From assembly GCF_013337685.1 (NCBI RefSeq), contig NZ_SUQN01000002.1, positions 310,001 to 374,000 on the forward strand: a stretch of 64,000 bases of DNA, written 5' to 3'. Under the pieces are notes generated by a model, which was not told the origin of the DNA, did no database searches, and was given only the letters and a program-made list of their open reading frames with translations. A program made the position numbers and the translations under genes. This document shows, piece after piece, positions 1 to 6,988 of this stretch. The number at the start of each line of letters is the position of its first letter. Position 1 is the stretch's first letter. The DNA is from Citrobacter gillenii (GTDB taxonomy: Bacteria > Pseudomonadota > Gammaproteobacteria > Enterobacterales > Enterobacteriaceae).

Positions 1-489
1 ACCAGCATCGGCGATGCCCTGAGTGTGCCGGTATACACCATCAGCTACAGCGGCAAGGTCGAGGTGCCGCAAAACTGCGAAGTGAATGCCGGACAGGTTG
101 TCGAGTTTGATTTTGGTGATATCGGCGCGTCGTTGTTTAGCAAAGCTGGGGCTGGAAATCGGCCAGAAGGCGTTAACCCGCAGACTAAAACGATGGCCAT
201 AAAATGTACCAATGTTGCCGCGCAGGCCTACCTGACCATGCGCGTGGAGGCTGAAAGATCTTCGGGGCAAATGATGGTGTCGGACAACGCCGATTTAGGC
301 TTTATTGTTGCCGACAGCAGCGGCGTACCGCTAACACCTAACAACCTGTCCAGCACCATTCCGTTTCGCCTGGATGATAACGCCGCGGCGAGCGTCAGTA
401 TCCGGGCGTGGCCGGTTAGCGTGACGGGCAATAAACCGGCGGAAGGGCCATTTACTGCCCGTGGATATCTGCGAGTAGATTATGACTAA
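1..489 (+). CDS. fimH: Type 1 fimbrial tip adhesin FimH, 3' fragment
   Basis: The reading frame is open from base 1, so the 5' part lies outside the window; 162 C-terminal residues remain. The visible part is the pilin-type domain that attaches the adhesin to the fimbrial shaft: it has two cysteines that could form the pilin disulfide (in QNCEV and IKCTN) and ends in a typical pilin C-terminus, GYLRVDYD, used for chaperone and usher recognition. The N-terminal lectin domain is not visible. It closely resembles the end of Salmonella FimH as I recall it, and it is followed by fimF and fimZ as in Salmonella. Its last codons overlap a possible but unlikely upstream start of fimF. Confidence 0.85.
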   Translation, partial: TSIGDALSVPVYTISYSGKVEVPQNCEVNAGQVVEFDFGDIGASLFSKAGAGNRPEGVNPQTKTMAIKCTNVAAQAYLTMRVEAERSSGQMMVSDNADLGFIVADSSGVPLTPNNLSSTIPFRLDDNAAASVSIRAWPVSVTGNKPAEGPFTARGYLRVDYD

Positions 490-499
490 GAGGCGCGCA

Positions 500-1018
500 A
501 TGGTCATTCGCATACTGTTGGTGGTTGCTGCCTTGCTGTCGTTTACCTCGCTAAGTCGGGCGGATACGTCGTTGGGCGAGATCAATATTGAGTTGCGCGG
601 TAATGTAGTGGACTTTACCTGTGCCGTGATTGCCAGCGACAGCAATAAATACGTGGACCTCGGTACCTGGCCGACAAAGCAGTTAAAAACCAGTGGTGAT
701 ACCACCCAACCGGTTCCTTTTTCGCTAAAGCTGGAAGGCTGCCCGCCTGGGTCGGCGTCAATCACCTTTTCCGGTACGCCGGCAGCGGGTACCACGCTAC
801 TGGCGCTGGATAATACGGCGATGGCGCAAAAGGTGGCGATTGAACTGCATGACAGCGATCGTACACGGTTGCCGCTCGAACAGGCGAGCCAGACGGTGAG
901 TATTGACGAAAATGGCAATGCCACACTGACCTTTTTCGCCAACTATATTGCCTTAGCGGATGGGGTCCAGCCCGGACTTGCCAGGGCTGATGCGACGTTT
1001 ATGATCAACTATAACTGA
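500..1018 (+). CDS. fimF: Minor type 1 fimbrial subunit FimF
   Basis: A 172-residue minor pilin exported by Sec and assembled by the chaperone-usher pathway near the fimbrial tip. A signal peptide (MVIRILLVVAALLSFTSLSRA) is followed by a pilin domain with the usual cysteine pair (in FTCAV and EGCPP) and a C-terminus ending FMINYN. An in-frame ATG at 482 overlaps the fimH stop, but the ATG at 500 has a good ribosome binding site (AAGAGG, about 7 bases upstream) and gives the length I recall for Salmonella FimF, so 500 is chosen. It is the last gene of the fim structural operon and converges on fimZ. Confidence 0.85.
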   Translation: MVIRILLVVAALLSFTSLSRADTSLGEINIELRGNVVDFTCAVIASDSNKYVDLGTWPTKQLKTSGDTTQPVPFSLKLEGCPPGSASITFSGTPAAGTTLLALDNTAMAQKVAIELHDSDRTRLPLEQASQTVSIDENGNATLTFFANYIALADGVQPGLARADATFMINYN

Positions 1019-1023
1019 CCACT

Positions 1024-1052
1024 CACTCCCGAATGTCATCTCGTCGGGAGTG
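1024..1052. terminator. Hairpin between convergent fimF and fimZ
   Basis: A 9-bp perfect inverted repeat (CACTCCCGA / TCGGGAGTG, loop of 11) fills the gap between the two convergent stop codons. Neither side has a strong T run, so termination strength is uncertain. Confidence 0.45.
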
Positions 1053-1055
1053 GGG

Positions 1056-1688
1056 TTACATTAATTCATGCATTTTCGCGTAATCGATCAGCTCGACAAT
1101 GGTATGCAAACCAAGTTTAGAGTAGATATTGGCTTTGTGCGCACTGATCGTTTTATTGCTGAGTAATAGCTGCTCTGCAATTTCTTTATTGGATAACCCA
1201 TTTGCCAGATAACGTAGCACCGTGACCTCGCGATTGGAAAGCGGCATGTCATTCAGCTCTCCTTTACGTATATTAATGTTATTAATAAAGTTAAGCGTAT
1301 CTGACGGGAAAAAAGAATAACCGGATAAGATCATTTTCACCGCATTGTAGATATCATTCAGGTCCTTGCGTTTACTGACAAAACCATTTGCACCTGCCCG
1401 GATAGCGCGTCCGGCGTAAAAAGATTCAGATTTTGAGGACAGAAACAGAACCCGCGTCTTTTCCTGCAGTGATTTAATTCTCTTGAGTAGGGTAAATCCA
1501 TCGGCACCAGGCAGTTCAATGTCCAGAATGACGAGATCGACAGGATAGGTGCGTAGGTGATCAATTGCTGTACGACTGTCGTCAGTTTTCAGTACCACTT
1601 CGATATTACTATTTTTTTCGAGCAGCACTTCTATCGACATTCTGACAATAGGGTGTTCGTCCATAATGATAACGGATGCTGGTTTCAT
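1056..1688 (-). CDS. fimZ: Fimbrial response regulator FimZ (NarL/LuxR family)
   Basis: A 210-residue two-domain regulator: receiver domain (about 1-120) with phosphoacceptor Asp56 in VILDIELPG and the conserved lysine in VSKRKD, then a LuxR-type helix-turn-helix (about 147-210; LSNREVTVLRYLANG, SNKEIAEQL). In Salmonella FimZ activates the fimA promoter together with FimY and represses motility. The start at 1688 (MKPASVI) is chosen over one five codons upstream because it gives the Salmonella length. Two arginines, in IVRMS and LKRIK, use the rare codon AGA, which the nearby tRNA-Arg(UCU) reads. The gene lies downstream of fimY in the same direction with a 590-bp gap, so it probably has its own promoter. 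Confidence 0.93.
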   Translation of the reverse strand: MKPASVIIMDEHPIVRMSIEVLLEKNSNIEVVLKTDDSRTAIDHLRTYPVDLVILDIELPGADGFTLLKRIKSLQEKTRVLFLSSKSESFYAGRAIRAGANGFVSKRKDLNDIYNAVKMILSGYSFFPSDTLNFINNINIRKGELNDMPLSNREVTVLRYLANGLSNKEIAEQLLLSNKTISAHKANIYSKLGLHTIVELIDYAKMHELM

Positions 1689-2278
1689 TGTTGTATGCCT
1701 CAAACTGTTCGTGTATCTTGCGATTTTGATAAAACATCAGGCGTTATTAATATTGTCAAATAGCCAAGGGTTGTTCTGCGAGAAGAACCGAATAAATAAG
1801 ACTTCATCCTTGTTTATTCAGCCGTTCTTGGTAAGAACAATGAGTGTGTGGAATATCCATTTCACACCAGGAAAAATTTACAATTAATCATTAAACAGTA
1901 GGGATTATACCTACTCTACTCATTCGGAAAAGTCTTGCGGTAAGTAACTTCTTAATGGTTGTTACGATATACTGAAAGAACCCAATATGCTTACGATTGT
2001 TAGTATTATTTTCCTTCTGTTTTAATTATGGCAGATTGAAAGTTTTTTTAAAATACTAAAAACAACACAACAGGCTGATTGTTTAGGTTTTGTTAAGGAG
2101 GTCTTAGATGGCCATTACGACGTAATGCACAGAGTTCGTAGGGTTAAGTGCGTTGCACGCCGCAGGCATAATACCAGGATTAGTTGTAAATATTAAATTT
2201 ATGTAAAAATTACATGGGGCGTCTCAGTGATAAATAAGTAATTTCCTAAAAAATCTTATTTCACAAAGGTTTATGGTG
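1689..2278. other. fimZ-fimY intergenic region, 590 bp
   Basis: This AT-rich gap lies between the fimZ start (left, minus strand) and the fimY stop (right, minus strand) and should carry the fimZ promoter. I see no convincing full-length gene. On the plus strand a very strong Shine-Dalgarno sequence (AAGGAGGT, 2095-2102) leads into a 5-codon ORF (2108-2125), whose stop overlaps the start of a 23-codon Arg-rich ORF (2125-2196); see findings. Confidence 0.5.
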
Positions 2279-3001
2279 TTAAATTAAATGATGAGAGGTA
2301 GCGTTAAGACGGTGTATCAGATGCAAAAAACGTTGGCGGTGTGGCAATCCGAGGTACGTAATCAGTTGATTCAGACGATAGATAACCCGGTGGTAAGGCC
2401 GGTTTTGTATGCAGGCAATCTTTTTTAAGGATTCACCTTGCAATAGTAATGAAACCATCTCCCAGTCAGCCAGGTTTAAACGCGAAGAATGAATATTATT
2501 TAGATTTGGCGATAATAAAGCGTGACGTATGTCTGCAAGGCGCTGACGGCGGGGGAGAACATAAAAAGGACCGGTCATGGCAATAAATTTACCCAGACTT
2601 TCGTCATTATCGTTGAGTAATAAAAAAATCTGTATGTCATTACGCTGTTTAACCAGCAGGCGTAACTGTTGGATCGTCTCGAAATACGAGAATGGCAATC
2701 CTTCCATATCAATCACTAACTGACTGGATTCAGGGGATTGCAGACTGTCGAGCGCCGACTCAAAATTCTGGAAAACAGCCGTACGGGTACCTGAAAATAA
2801 ATAGCGGTTCAGTGTAAATGCGAGATAGTAATCAGTGGTGATAATTGCCTGAGATACAGTGTCTCCCGGTAATGTATAATTGATTTTTTGTGCCAGATAC
2901 TCAAGCCGGTCAAATACCTGCGGCGCACAGTGATGATATTGATGGGTACAGTGAGTGTTTTGTAAACGGCGATGTCGTTCCCGACGTAGTACGCTGCGCA
3001 T
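2279..3001 (-). CDS. fimY: Fimbrial regulator FimY
   Basis: A 240-residue protein with the length and start motif (MRSV.RRERHRRL) I recall for Salmonella FimY, a positive regulator of type 1 fimbriae acting with FimZ. The N-terminus is strongly basic. The C-terminal quarter contains a LuxR-like helix-turn-helix (about 172-230: LADWEMVSLLLQGESLKKIA). The ATG at 3001 follows a purine-rich AGGAAGG; the frame continues upstream only into the preceding EAL gene. All 21 arginines use CGN codons and none AGA or AGG, unlike the published picture in Salmonella, where translation of fimY depends on the AGA/AGG-reading tRNA. The start is 22 bp downstream of the EAL gene stop, suggesting cotranscription. 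Confidence 0.88.
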   Translation of the reverse strand: MRSVLRRERHRRLQNTHCTHQYHHCAPQVFDRLEYLAQKINYTLPGDTVSQAIITTDYYLAFTLNRYLFSGTRTAVFQNFESALDSLQSPESSQLVIDMEGLPFSYFETIQQLRLLVKQRNDIQIFLLLNDNDESLGKFIAMTGPFYVLPRRQRLADIRHALLSPNLNNIHSSRLNLADWEMVSLLLQGESLKKIACIQNRPYHRVIYRLNQLITYLGLPHRQRFLHLIHRLNATSHHLI

Positions 3002-3023
3002 CCTTCCTGTTTTCCTTTCCGTT

Positions 3024-3749
3024 TTATTTCTCCTGCCCTGGATAAATGGCGGGCCATAAATACCCCTGCCCCAAATTTGCGCCGGCTCGCTGGGCAATTT
3101 CCTTGTGCGTTTGGGTTTCAATCCCTTCGACAATCACCTGATTTGCGATTGCTTGTCCTTTCTTAATGATCTGCTGGAGCCTGCTGGGTTTTTTACTCAG
3201 TGTCCAAAAGGTATTTTTATCCAGTTTAATGCCTGACAGGTGCCAATTAGCCTCAATGAATGCGATGAGTAATTCTTCATTGACGTCATCCATCCAGATA
3301 GGGGTGCCTGACGCTTCAACATGCTGCATAGCGTTATACGCCACATGGCGTTGAGCAACATTGAGCAAAAAGAATGTAGCAGGGTCCTGTATTTCGATGA
3401 CAAGGTTAGGTGGATACGTAACATCACGCCAATGAAATGACGTCCAGTTCAGAAAGGCCTTCATCGGCAGGTTCAGTGAATAAACGTAGCCGGGCTGATA
3501 ATGTACGATGTTGGCTATTTGGCGATAAAACAGGCTTTGTTGTTGTGCGAAAGAAAGCTGGCGAAAATAGTTCTCGCTATTCATTTTTCGCGGGAGGTGG
3601 GTCAGGACTTCAAAGCCGTATCGGTGCGAAGTCGATAACTCGACAATGGGTTCTAATTTCAGTGTTGAAAGTAGAACGTTAGCATCATTTTTTATTGAAG
3701 GATGTGCGTACTCATATTTATCGTTGCACAATAACAGGCTCGGCATCAT
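3024..3749 (-). CDS. EAL-domain c-di-GMP phosphodiesterase of the fim cluster
   Basis: A 241-residue single-domain EAL protein in the position of Salmonella STM0551, a phosphodiesterase reported to affect fimbriae. The signature is degenerate: EVL (47-49) in GFEVLTHL, and DDVNEE replaces the usual DDFGTG loop. The metal and catalytic positions still look filled: Glu47, Asn93 (SLNLP), Glu119 (VIEIQD), Asp154-Asp155 (WMDDV), Lys175 (GIKLD) and Glu208 (VEGIET). It is therefore probably active, though the altered loop 6 could lower activity or dimer coupling. There is no signal peptide or membrane segment, so it should be cytoplasmic. The start at 3749 follows GGGAG with good spacing. It lies 22 bp upstream of fimY. 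Confidence 0.82.
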   Translation of the reverse strand: MMPSLLLCNDKYEYAHPSIKNDANVLLSTLKLEPIVELSTSHRYGFEVLTHLPRKMNSENYFRQLSFAQQQSLFYRQIANIVHYQPGYVYSLNLPMKAFLNWTSFHWRDVTYPPNLVIEIQDPATFFLLNVAQRHVAYNAMQHVEASGTPIWMDDVNEELLIAFIEANWHLSGIKLDKNTFWTLSKKPSRLQQIIKKGQAIANQVIVEGIETQTHKEIAQRAGANLGQGYLWPAIYPGQEK

Positions 3750-3913
3750 GATATTCTCCCACGCGGAGCAAATATTACCGAGAGTGTTTTATTTTTACCC
3801 CGGAAATAACACATAGGCATTATTGTGGCAGCATAGAAATGGGGGCAGTAGGCGCATATACTTAATTGCACATGAGACATTTCTCATAAAGTTTCCAGTG
3901 CATAAGAAACGGT

Positions 3914-4507
3914 TCAATTTTGTAGAAAACTCAGGTTAACCCTGATGTATCTTAAGAATTGTTGTTCATTTTTCACCTGCAGTTTTCTCATAATACTCCG
4001 ACGCGTTACCTTCGCTTCTACCTCACTGAGTGCAAGAAGCTGTGCGGTTTCGGCGGAGGTATATCCGCTGGCGAGGAACATTAAAAACTGACGCTCTGCA
4101 ATGGAAAAGTTGCGGGTGGTGCAGTAGTGACAGATGGTGGCAGGGACGCTGGTACGGAGTGCGCGTTTTTGCAAAATGAGTACCATTTTTTTGCCGATCT
4201 CTTCGACATCATCTTCGCGATAAATCAGCGGTAGCATGTACAGGCAGGGTCTGAACATCAGCTTATCTTTATCGCATTTTCTGCAAATAATGACCCGATG
4301 CTGGTGACGGGTGTGGAGGGGGATTTCGTAACAACCCGCGCTGAGCCACTCTTCATCCAGCGATAAAAAGGCGATGTCTGCACGATCGATATCGTCGACA
4401 GGCAAGAAGCAAATCTCCTGACGCCACTGATTCGTCAGACGAGTAATGATGATTTTCAGACCATGTTCGAAGTGATTATTTTCGTCTTTGATGGCGATAC
4501 TTAACAT
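3914..4507 (-). CDS. fimW: Fimbrial repressor FimW (LuxR-type HTH)
   Basis: A 197-residue protein with a C-terminal LuxR-type helix-turn-helix (about 137-190: FSIAERQFLMFLASGYTSAE, TAQLLALSEVEAKV) and an N-terminal domain that lacks a clear phosphoacceptor site. In Salmonella FimW negatively regulates type 1 fimbriae and interacts with FimZ. The start MLSIAIK at 4507 is chosen because it matches my memory of the Salmonella protein; the frame extends 18 codons further without added homology. Four cysteines, in SAGCYEI, IICRKCDKD and RPCLY, are notable for a cytoplasmic regulator. A divergent small ORF starts 37 bp away. Confidence 0.85.
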   Translation of the reverse strand: MLSIAIKDENNHFEHGLKIIITRLTNQWRQEICFLPVDDIDRADIAFLSLDEEWLSAGCYEIPLHTRHQHRVIICRKCDKDKLMFRPCLYMLPLIYREDDVEEIGKKMVLILQKRALRTSVPATICHYCTTRNFSIAERQFLMFLASGYTSAETAQLLALSEVEAKVTRRSIMRKLQVKNEQQFLRYIRVNLSFLQN

Positions 4508-4544
4508 TGAAGGGATCCTAAACCGCAGGGAAGGGTGTAGGAGA

Positions 4545-4724
4545 ATGTTAAGCAAAATCATTAATTTTCTAAATACATTTAACCTTAAACCGGGCTTTAC
4601 GGCGCCTCAGTTGTTACCAGGTGATTTCCTGGATACCCGTGGACGAGCAGAAAAAACCACCATTCGTACACTTCGCAAGCAACCAGAACAAAAGGCATTG
4701 ACTCAGCAGGCGCTGACCGTATAA
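4545..4724 (+). CDS. Possible 59-residue small protein between fimW and argU
   Basis: An ATG preceded by GTAGGAG (spacing about 4) opens a 59-codon frame with a hydrophobic start (MLSKIINFLNTF) and a basic, Gln/Thr-rich C-terminal half. I recognise no family. Its last codons contain the likely argU promoter, and its 5' end is only 37 bp from the divergent fimW start, so the fimW promoter would have to lie inside it. It could be a real small protein or chance reading through two promoter regions. Confidence 0.3.
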   Translation: MLSKIINFLNTFNLKPGFTAPQLLPGDFLDTRGRAEKTTIRTLRKQPEQKALTQQALTV

Positions 4725-4725
4725 T
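4698..4725 (+). promoter_or_regulatory. Sigma70 promoter for tRNA-Arg(UCU)
   Basis: TTGACT (4698-4703) and a perfect TATAAT (4720-4725) are 16 bp apart, followed by TCACGCG, giving a predicted start about 30 bp before the tRNA. This is a strong promoter consistent with a stable RNA gene. Confidence 0.75.
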
Positions 4726-4763
4726 TCACGCGTTTCATCCGCATGAAGTTTTCACTTCGCAAT

Positions 4764-4840
4764 GCGCCCTTAGCTCAGTTGGATAGAGCAACGGCCTTCT
4801 AAGCCGTAGGTCGTAGGTTCGAATCCTACAGGGCGTACCA
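4764..4840 (+). tRNA. argU: tRNA-Arg, anticodon UCU (argU; called fimU in Salmonella)
   Basis: A 77-base tRNA with encoded CCA: acceptor stem GCGCCCT/AGGGCGT (first pair G-U), D-arm TAGCTCAGTTGGATAGAGCA, anticodon loop CTTCTAA giving UCU, and T-arm GGTTCGAATCC. It reads the rare codons AGA and AGG. In Salmonella the same gene is named fimU because its loss reduces fimbriation. argU is a common prophage attachment site (DLP12 in E. coli K-12), but here it is followed directly by uspF and I see no repeated tRNA 3' end. Confidence 0.97.
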
Positions 4841-4953
4841 TTTTACAGCATTCCTCTCTAATCATCCCTGTCGTATTCGCCATTGCAACAAACCACCATT
4901 CGCTCCGTATTTGACTTTTTCTGCGAGACTCAGGAAATCCGAAACGAATAAGA

Positions 4954-4975
4954 ACGGGAGCTGATTCGCTCCCGT
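4954..4975 (-). terminator. Terminator after uspF
   Basis: An 8-bp perfect stem (ACGGGAGC / GCTCCCGT) with a 6-base loop lies 24 bp past the uspF stop; on the minus strand it is followed by TCTTATTCGTTTC. It could also stop readthrough from the tRNA gene. Confidence 0.6.
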
Positions 4976-4998
4976 ATGTATGGTCTTTTGTCGGCATG

Positions 4999-5427
4999 TC
5001 ACCGCACTACAAGCACCGGGCATTTGGCGTGGCGCACCACGGCGGAGGCCGTTGAACCCAGCAGATAAGTGCTAAAACCCGGCTTATGCGAACCGATGAT
5101 GACGAGTTCTGCATCTACCGCTTCCGCTAACTTTAAGATCTGATCTTTAGGCGGGCCGTAAACGACGTGCAGTTCCGTCCTGCCGGCAGGAATGTTGAAT
5201 TGTTTAACAATTTCTTGCAGCTTTTCGGTGGCCTTAGCTTGAATGCCACTTCTGTCCGGGAATTCATTGGAGTAGGCCAGTCCCAGTGATGCGTAGAATG
5301 GGACAGTAGGGATAACGGCTAAAAAATGGACCTTTGCGGTTTTTGCGTGCGCCTCGACCTGTGGGATCACCTGACGCGTTACATCGGTTTCAGAGATATC
5401 AATCGGCACCAGAATAGAACGATACAT
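4999..5427 (-). CDS. uspF: Universal stress protein UspF
   Basis: A 142-residue single-domain universal stress protein of the ATP-binding UspF/G class. It begins MYRSILVPIDISE and carries the nucleotide-binding signature near the C-terminus: IGSHKPGFSTYLLGSTASAV fits the G-2x-G-9x-G(S/T) pattern. UspF-type proteins are cytoplasmic, dimeric and linked in E. coli to adhesion and fimbriation. The start at 5427 follows AAGAGGTGGTGAAT, a good ribosome binding site; 26 upstream in-frame codons lack homology. It is monocistronic, with a hairpin terminator downstream. Confidence 0.87.
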   Translation of the reverse strand: MYRSILVPIDISETDVTRQVIPQVEAHAKTAKVHFLAVIPTVPFYASLGLAYSNEFPDRSGIQAKATEKLQEIVKQFNIPAGRTELHVVYGPPKDQILKLAEAVDAELVIIGSHKPGFSTYLLGSTASAVVRHAKCPVLVVR

Positions 5428-5872
5428 ATTCACCACCTCTTGTTTGTTATACCGCCATCCTGAGTGTAGCGAATTGATAACCTGTATAATAAGCAGCCAG
5501 ATCAAGAATAGGTGCTTATCTCCCTATCTCATACCTGGTGAAAGAGATTCATTTTTTTTCTTTCCATTATGTATTTATTTATATAACGTGGTATTTTTTG
5601 GGGGGGATAGATGCCCCTGGACTGGGTCTTCCACTTTTTACACTGATATTTTATTTAATAATGGGTTATTAAACTTATCGCTAGGTTTATTGTTCTGTTT
5701 TTATGTTGAATTTTAAAGAAAAACCTCTGTTGTAATAAATATGCGATCGCCTTCAAACTTGCCTATCTGCTGATTCTCATTTCCTTCTGGCCTTGATGAA
5801 TATCAATAAGTAACCCAGCCAGTGTAATTACTGTCTACCTATTAAAGGGTAGGTTGCCTGTGGGAATGAAAA
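5428..5872. other. uspF-torY divergent intergenic region, 445 bp
   Basis: An AT-rich region holding the uspF and torYZ promoters. I see no convincing gene. It contains a T6G7 homopolymer run near 5594-5606 and a T8 run near 5552. No binding site could be assigned with confidence. Confidence 0.5.
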
Positions 5873-6967
5873 ATGAGAAAAATAAATAAAACTATTCTAT
5901 GGACAATGCTGCTGTGCATTGTTCTGGGGGCTGTGATCGTTTTGGCTGGGCAATGGACATTACATAAAACGTCGAGTACTGAATTTTGTCTGTCATGCCA
6001 TACGATGCAAGCACCTTATGAGGAATATACCGGTTCGGTCCATTTTCAAAATAAGAAAGGTATTCGCGCTGAATGTGCGGATTGTCATATTCCACAAGGA
6101 GGACTTGATTTCCTGGTTGCCAAACTCCGGGCAACAAAAGATGTTTATCATCAGTTCGTTACTAAGAAAATTGATACCCCAGAAAAGTTTGAAGAACATC
6201 GCCTGGAAATGGCGCAAACCGTGTGGGCGCAACTGAAAGCCAGCGACTCGGCGACTTGTCGCAGTTGCCACAGTATGGATGCGATGGATCTTGCTGCACA
6301 AAGCGCCGATGCGCAGAAAATGCACAAAATGGGGATTGCGGAAAAACAAACCTGTATTGATTGCCACAAAGGCGTCGCTCATTTCCCTCCTGAAATAAAA
6401 ATGGATGACAGTGCCCTAAAAGGGCTCGAGGCACAGTCTGCCTCCACGCCTGCAACGGCAGAAAAACTTTATGCCGTCAGTAATACCCCGCTCGGTGATC
6501 TGGGAACGGTTTATCCGGCGACCCAAATGCAGGTACTGAAATCAATGGAAAATTCACGGCTGGTGGAGATCCGCGGCAGCCAGATGCAGGGAAGTGAACA
6601 GGTTATTTACTACGCGGCTGGGCAGCGTTTGATCCTTGCAAGCCTCAGTGAAAAAGGACAGCAATCGCTCAAGGTTCTCTCCGACTGGAAAAAGGATGAC
6701 TACGGCAATACGTGGCGGGACGTGGCTCTGCAAGGAGAATGGAGTGGCTCCGCGCTCGCCAGTCGTGAACCGATGTGGGATTACGCCCGCAAGCTCGACA
6801 ATGTGTATTGCGCAGGTTGCCATGCACCGATTCCTGCTAATCACTTTACGCTCAACGCCTGGCCTTCAGTGGCAAAAGGGATGGGCGCGCGCACCAATAT
6901 CAGTGAAAACGAACTGGATATCCTGAGCCGTTACTTCCAGTACAACGCGAAAGACATGAACAAATAA
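5873..6967 (+). CDS. torY: Pentahaem c-type cytochrome TorY
   Basis: A 364-residue NapC/NirT-family quinol dehydrogenase that should pass electrons from the membrane menaquinol pool to the periplasmic reductase TorZ. A single N-terminal membrane anchor (about 9-27) precedes four NapC-type haem sites (CLSCH, CADCH, CRSCH, CIDCH); a fifth CAGCH lies in the C-terminal TorY/TorC-specific domain near residue 310. Five CXXCH motifs match the family. The motifs and length match E. coli TorY (366 residues). The start at 5873 follows GGGA. torZ follows 21 bp downstream. Haem attachment needs the Ccm system, which is not in this window. Confidence 0.93.
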   Translation: MRKINKTILWTMLLCIVLGAVIVLAGQWTLHKTSSTEFCLSCHTMQAPYEEYTGSVHFQNKKGIRAECADCHIPQGGLDFLVAKLRATKDVYHQFVTKKIDTPEKFEEHRLEMAQTVWAQLKASDSATCRSCHSMDAMDLAAQSADAQKMHKMGIAEKQTCIDCHKGVAHFPPEIKMDDSALKGLEAQSASTPATAEKLYAVSNTPLGDLGTVYPATQMQVLKSMENSRLVEIRGSQMQGSEQVIYYAAGQRLILASLSEKGQQSLKVLSDWKKDDYGNTWRDVALQGEWSGSALASREPMWDYARKLDNVYCAGCHAPIPANHFTLNAWPSVAKGMGARTNISENELDILSRYFQYNAKDMNK

Positions 6968-6988
6968 GCGATAACACCAGGAGAAATC

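Noticed and set aside
2809-3057. 82-codon frame overlapping the fimY start
   Set aside because: It lies in a different frame of fimY and the end of the EAL gene; both of those are well supported.
4770-4997. 75-codon minus-strand frame across the tRNA, ending with a PVGFEPTTYGLEG-like sequence
   Set aside because: This is the well-known false protein produced by translating the antisense strand of a tRNA gene.
4841-4998. Possible prophage attachment site after argU
   Set aside because: argU is a frequent integration site, but no integrase, phage gene or second copy of the tRNA 3' end is present; uspF follows directly.
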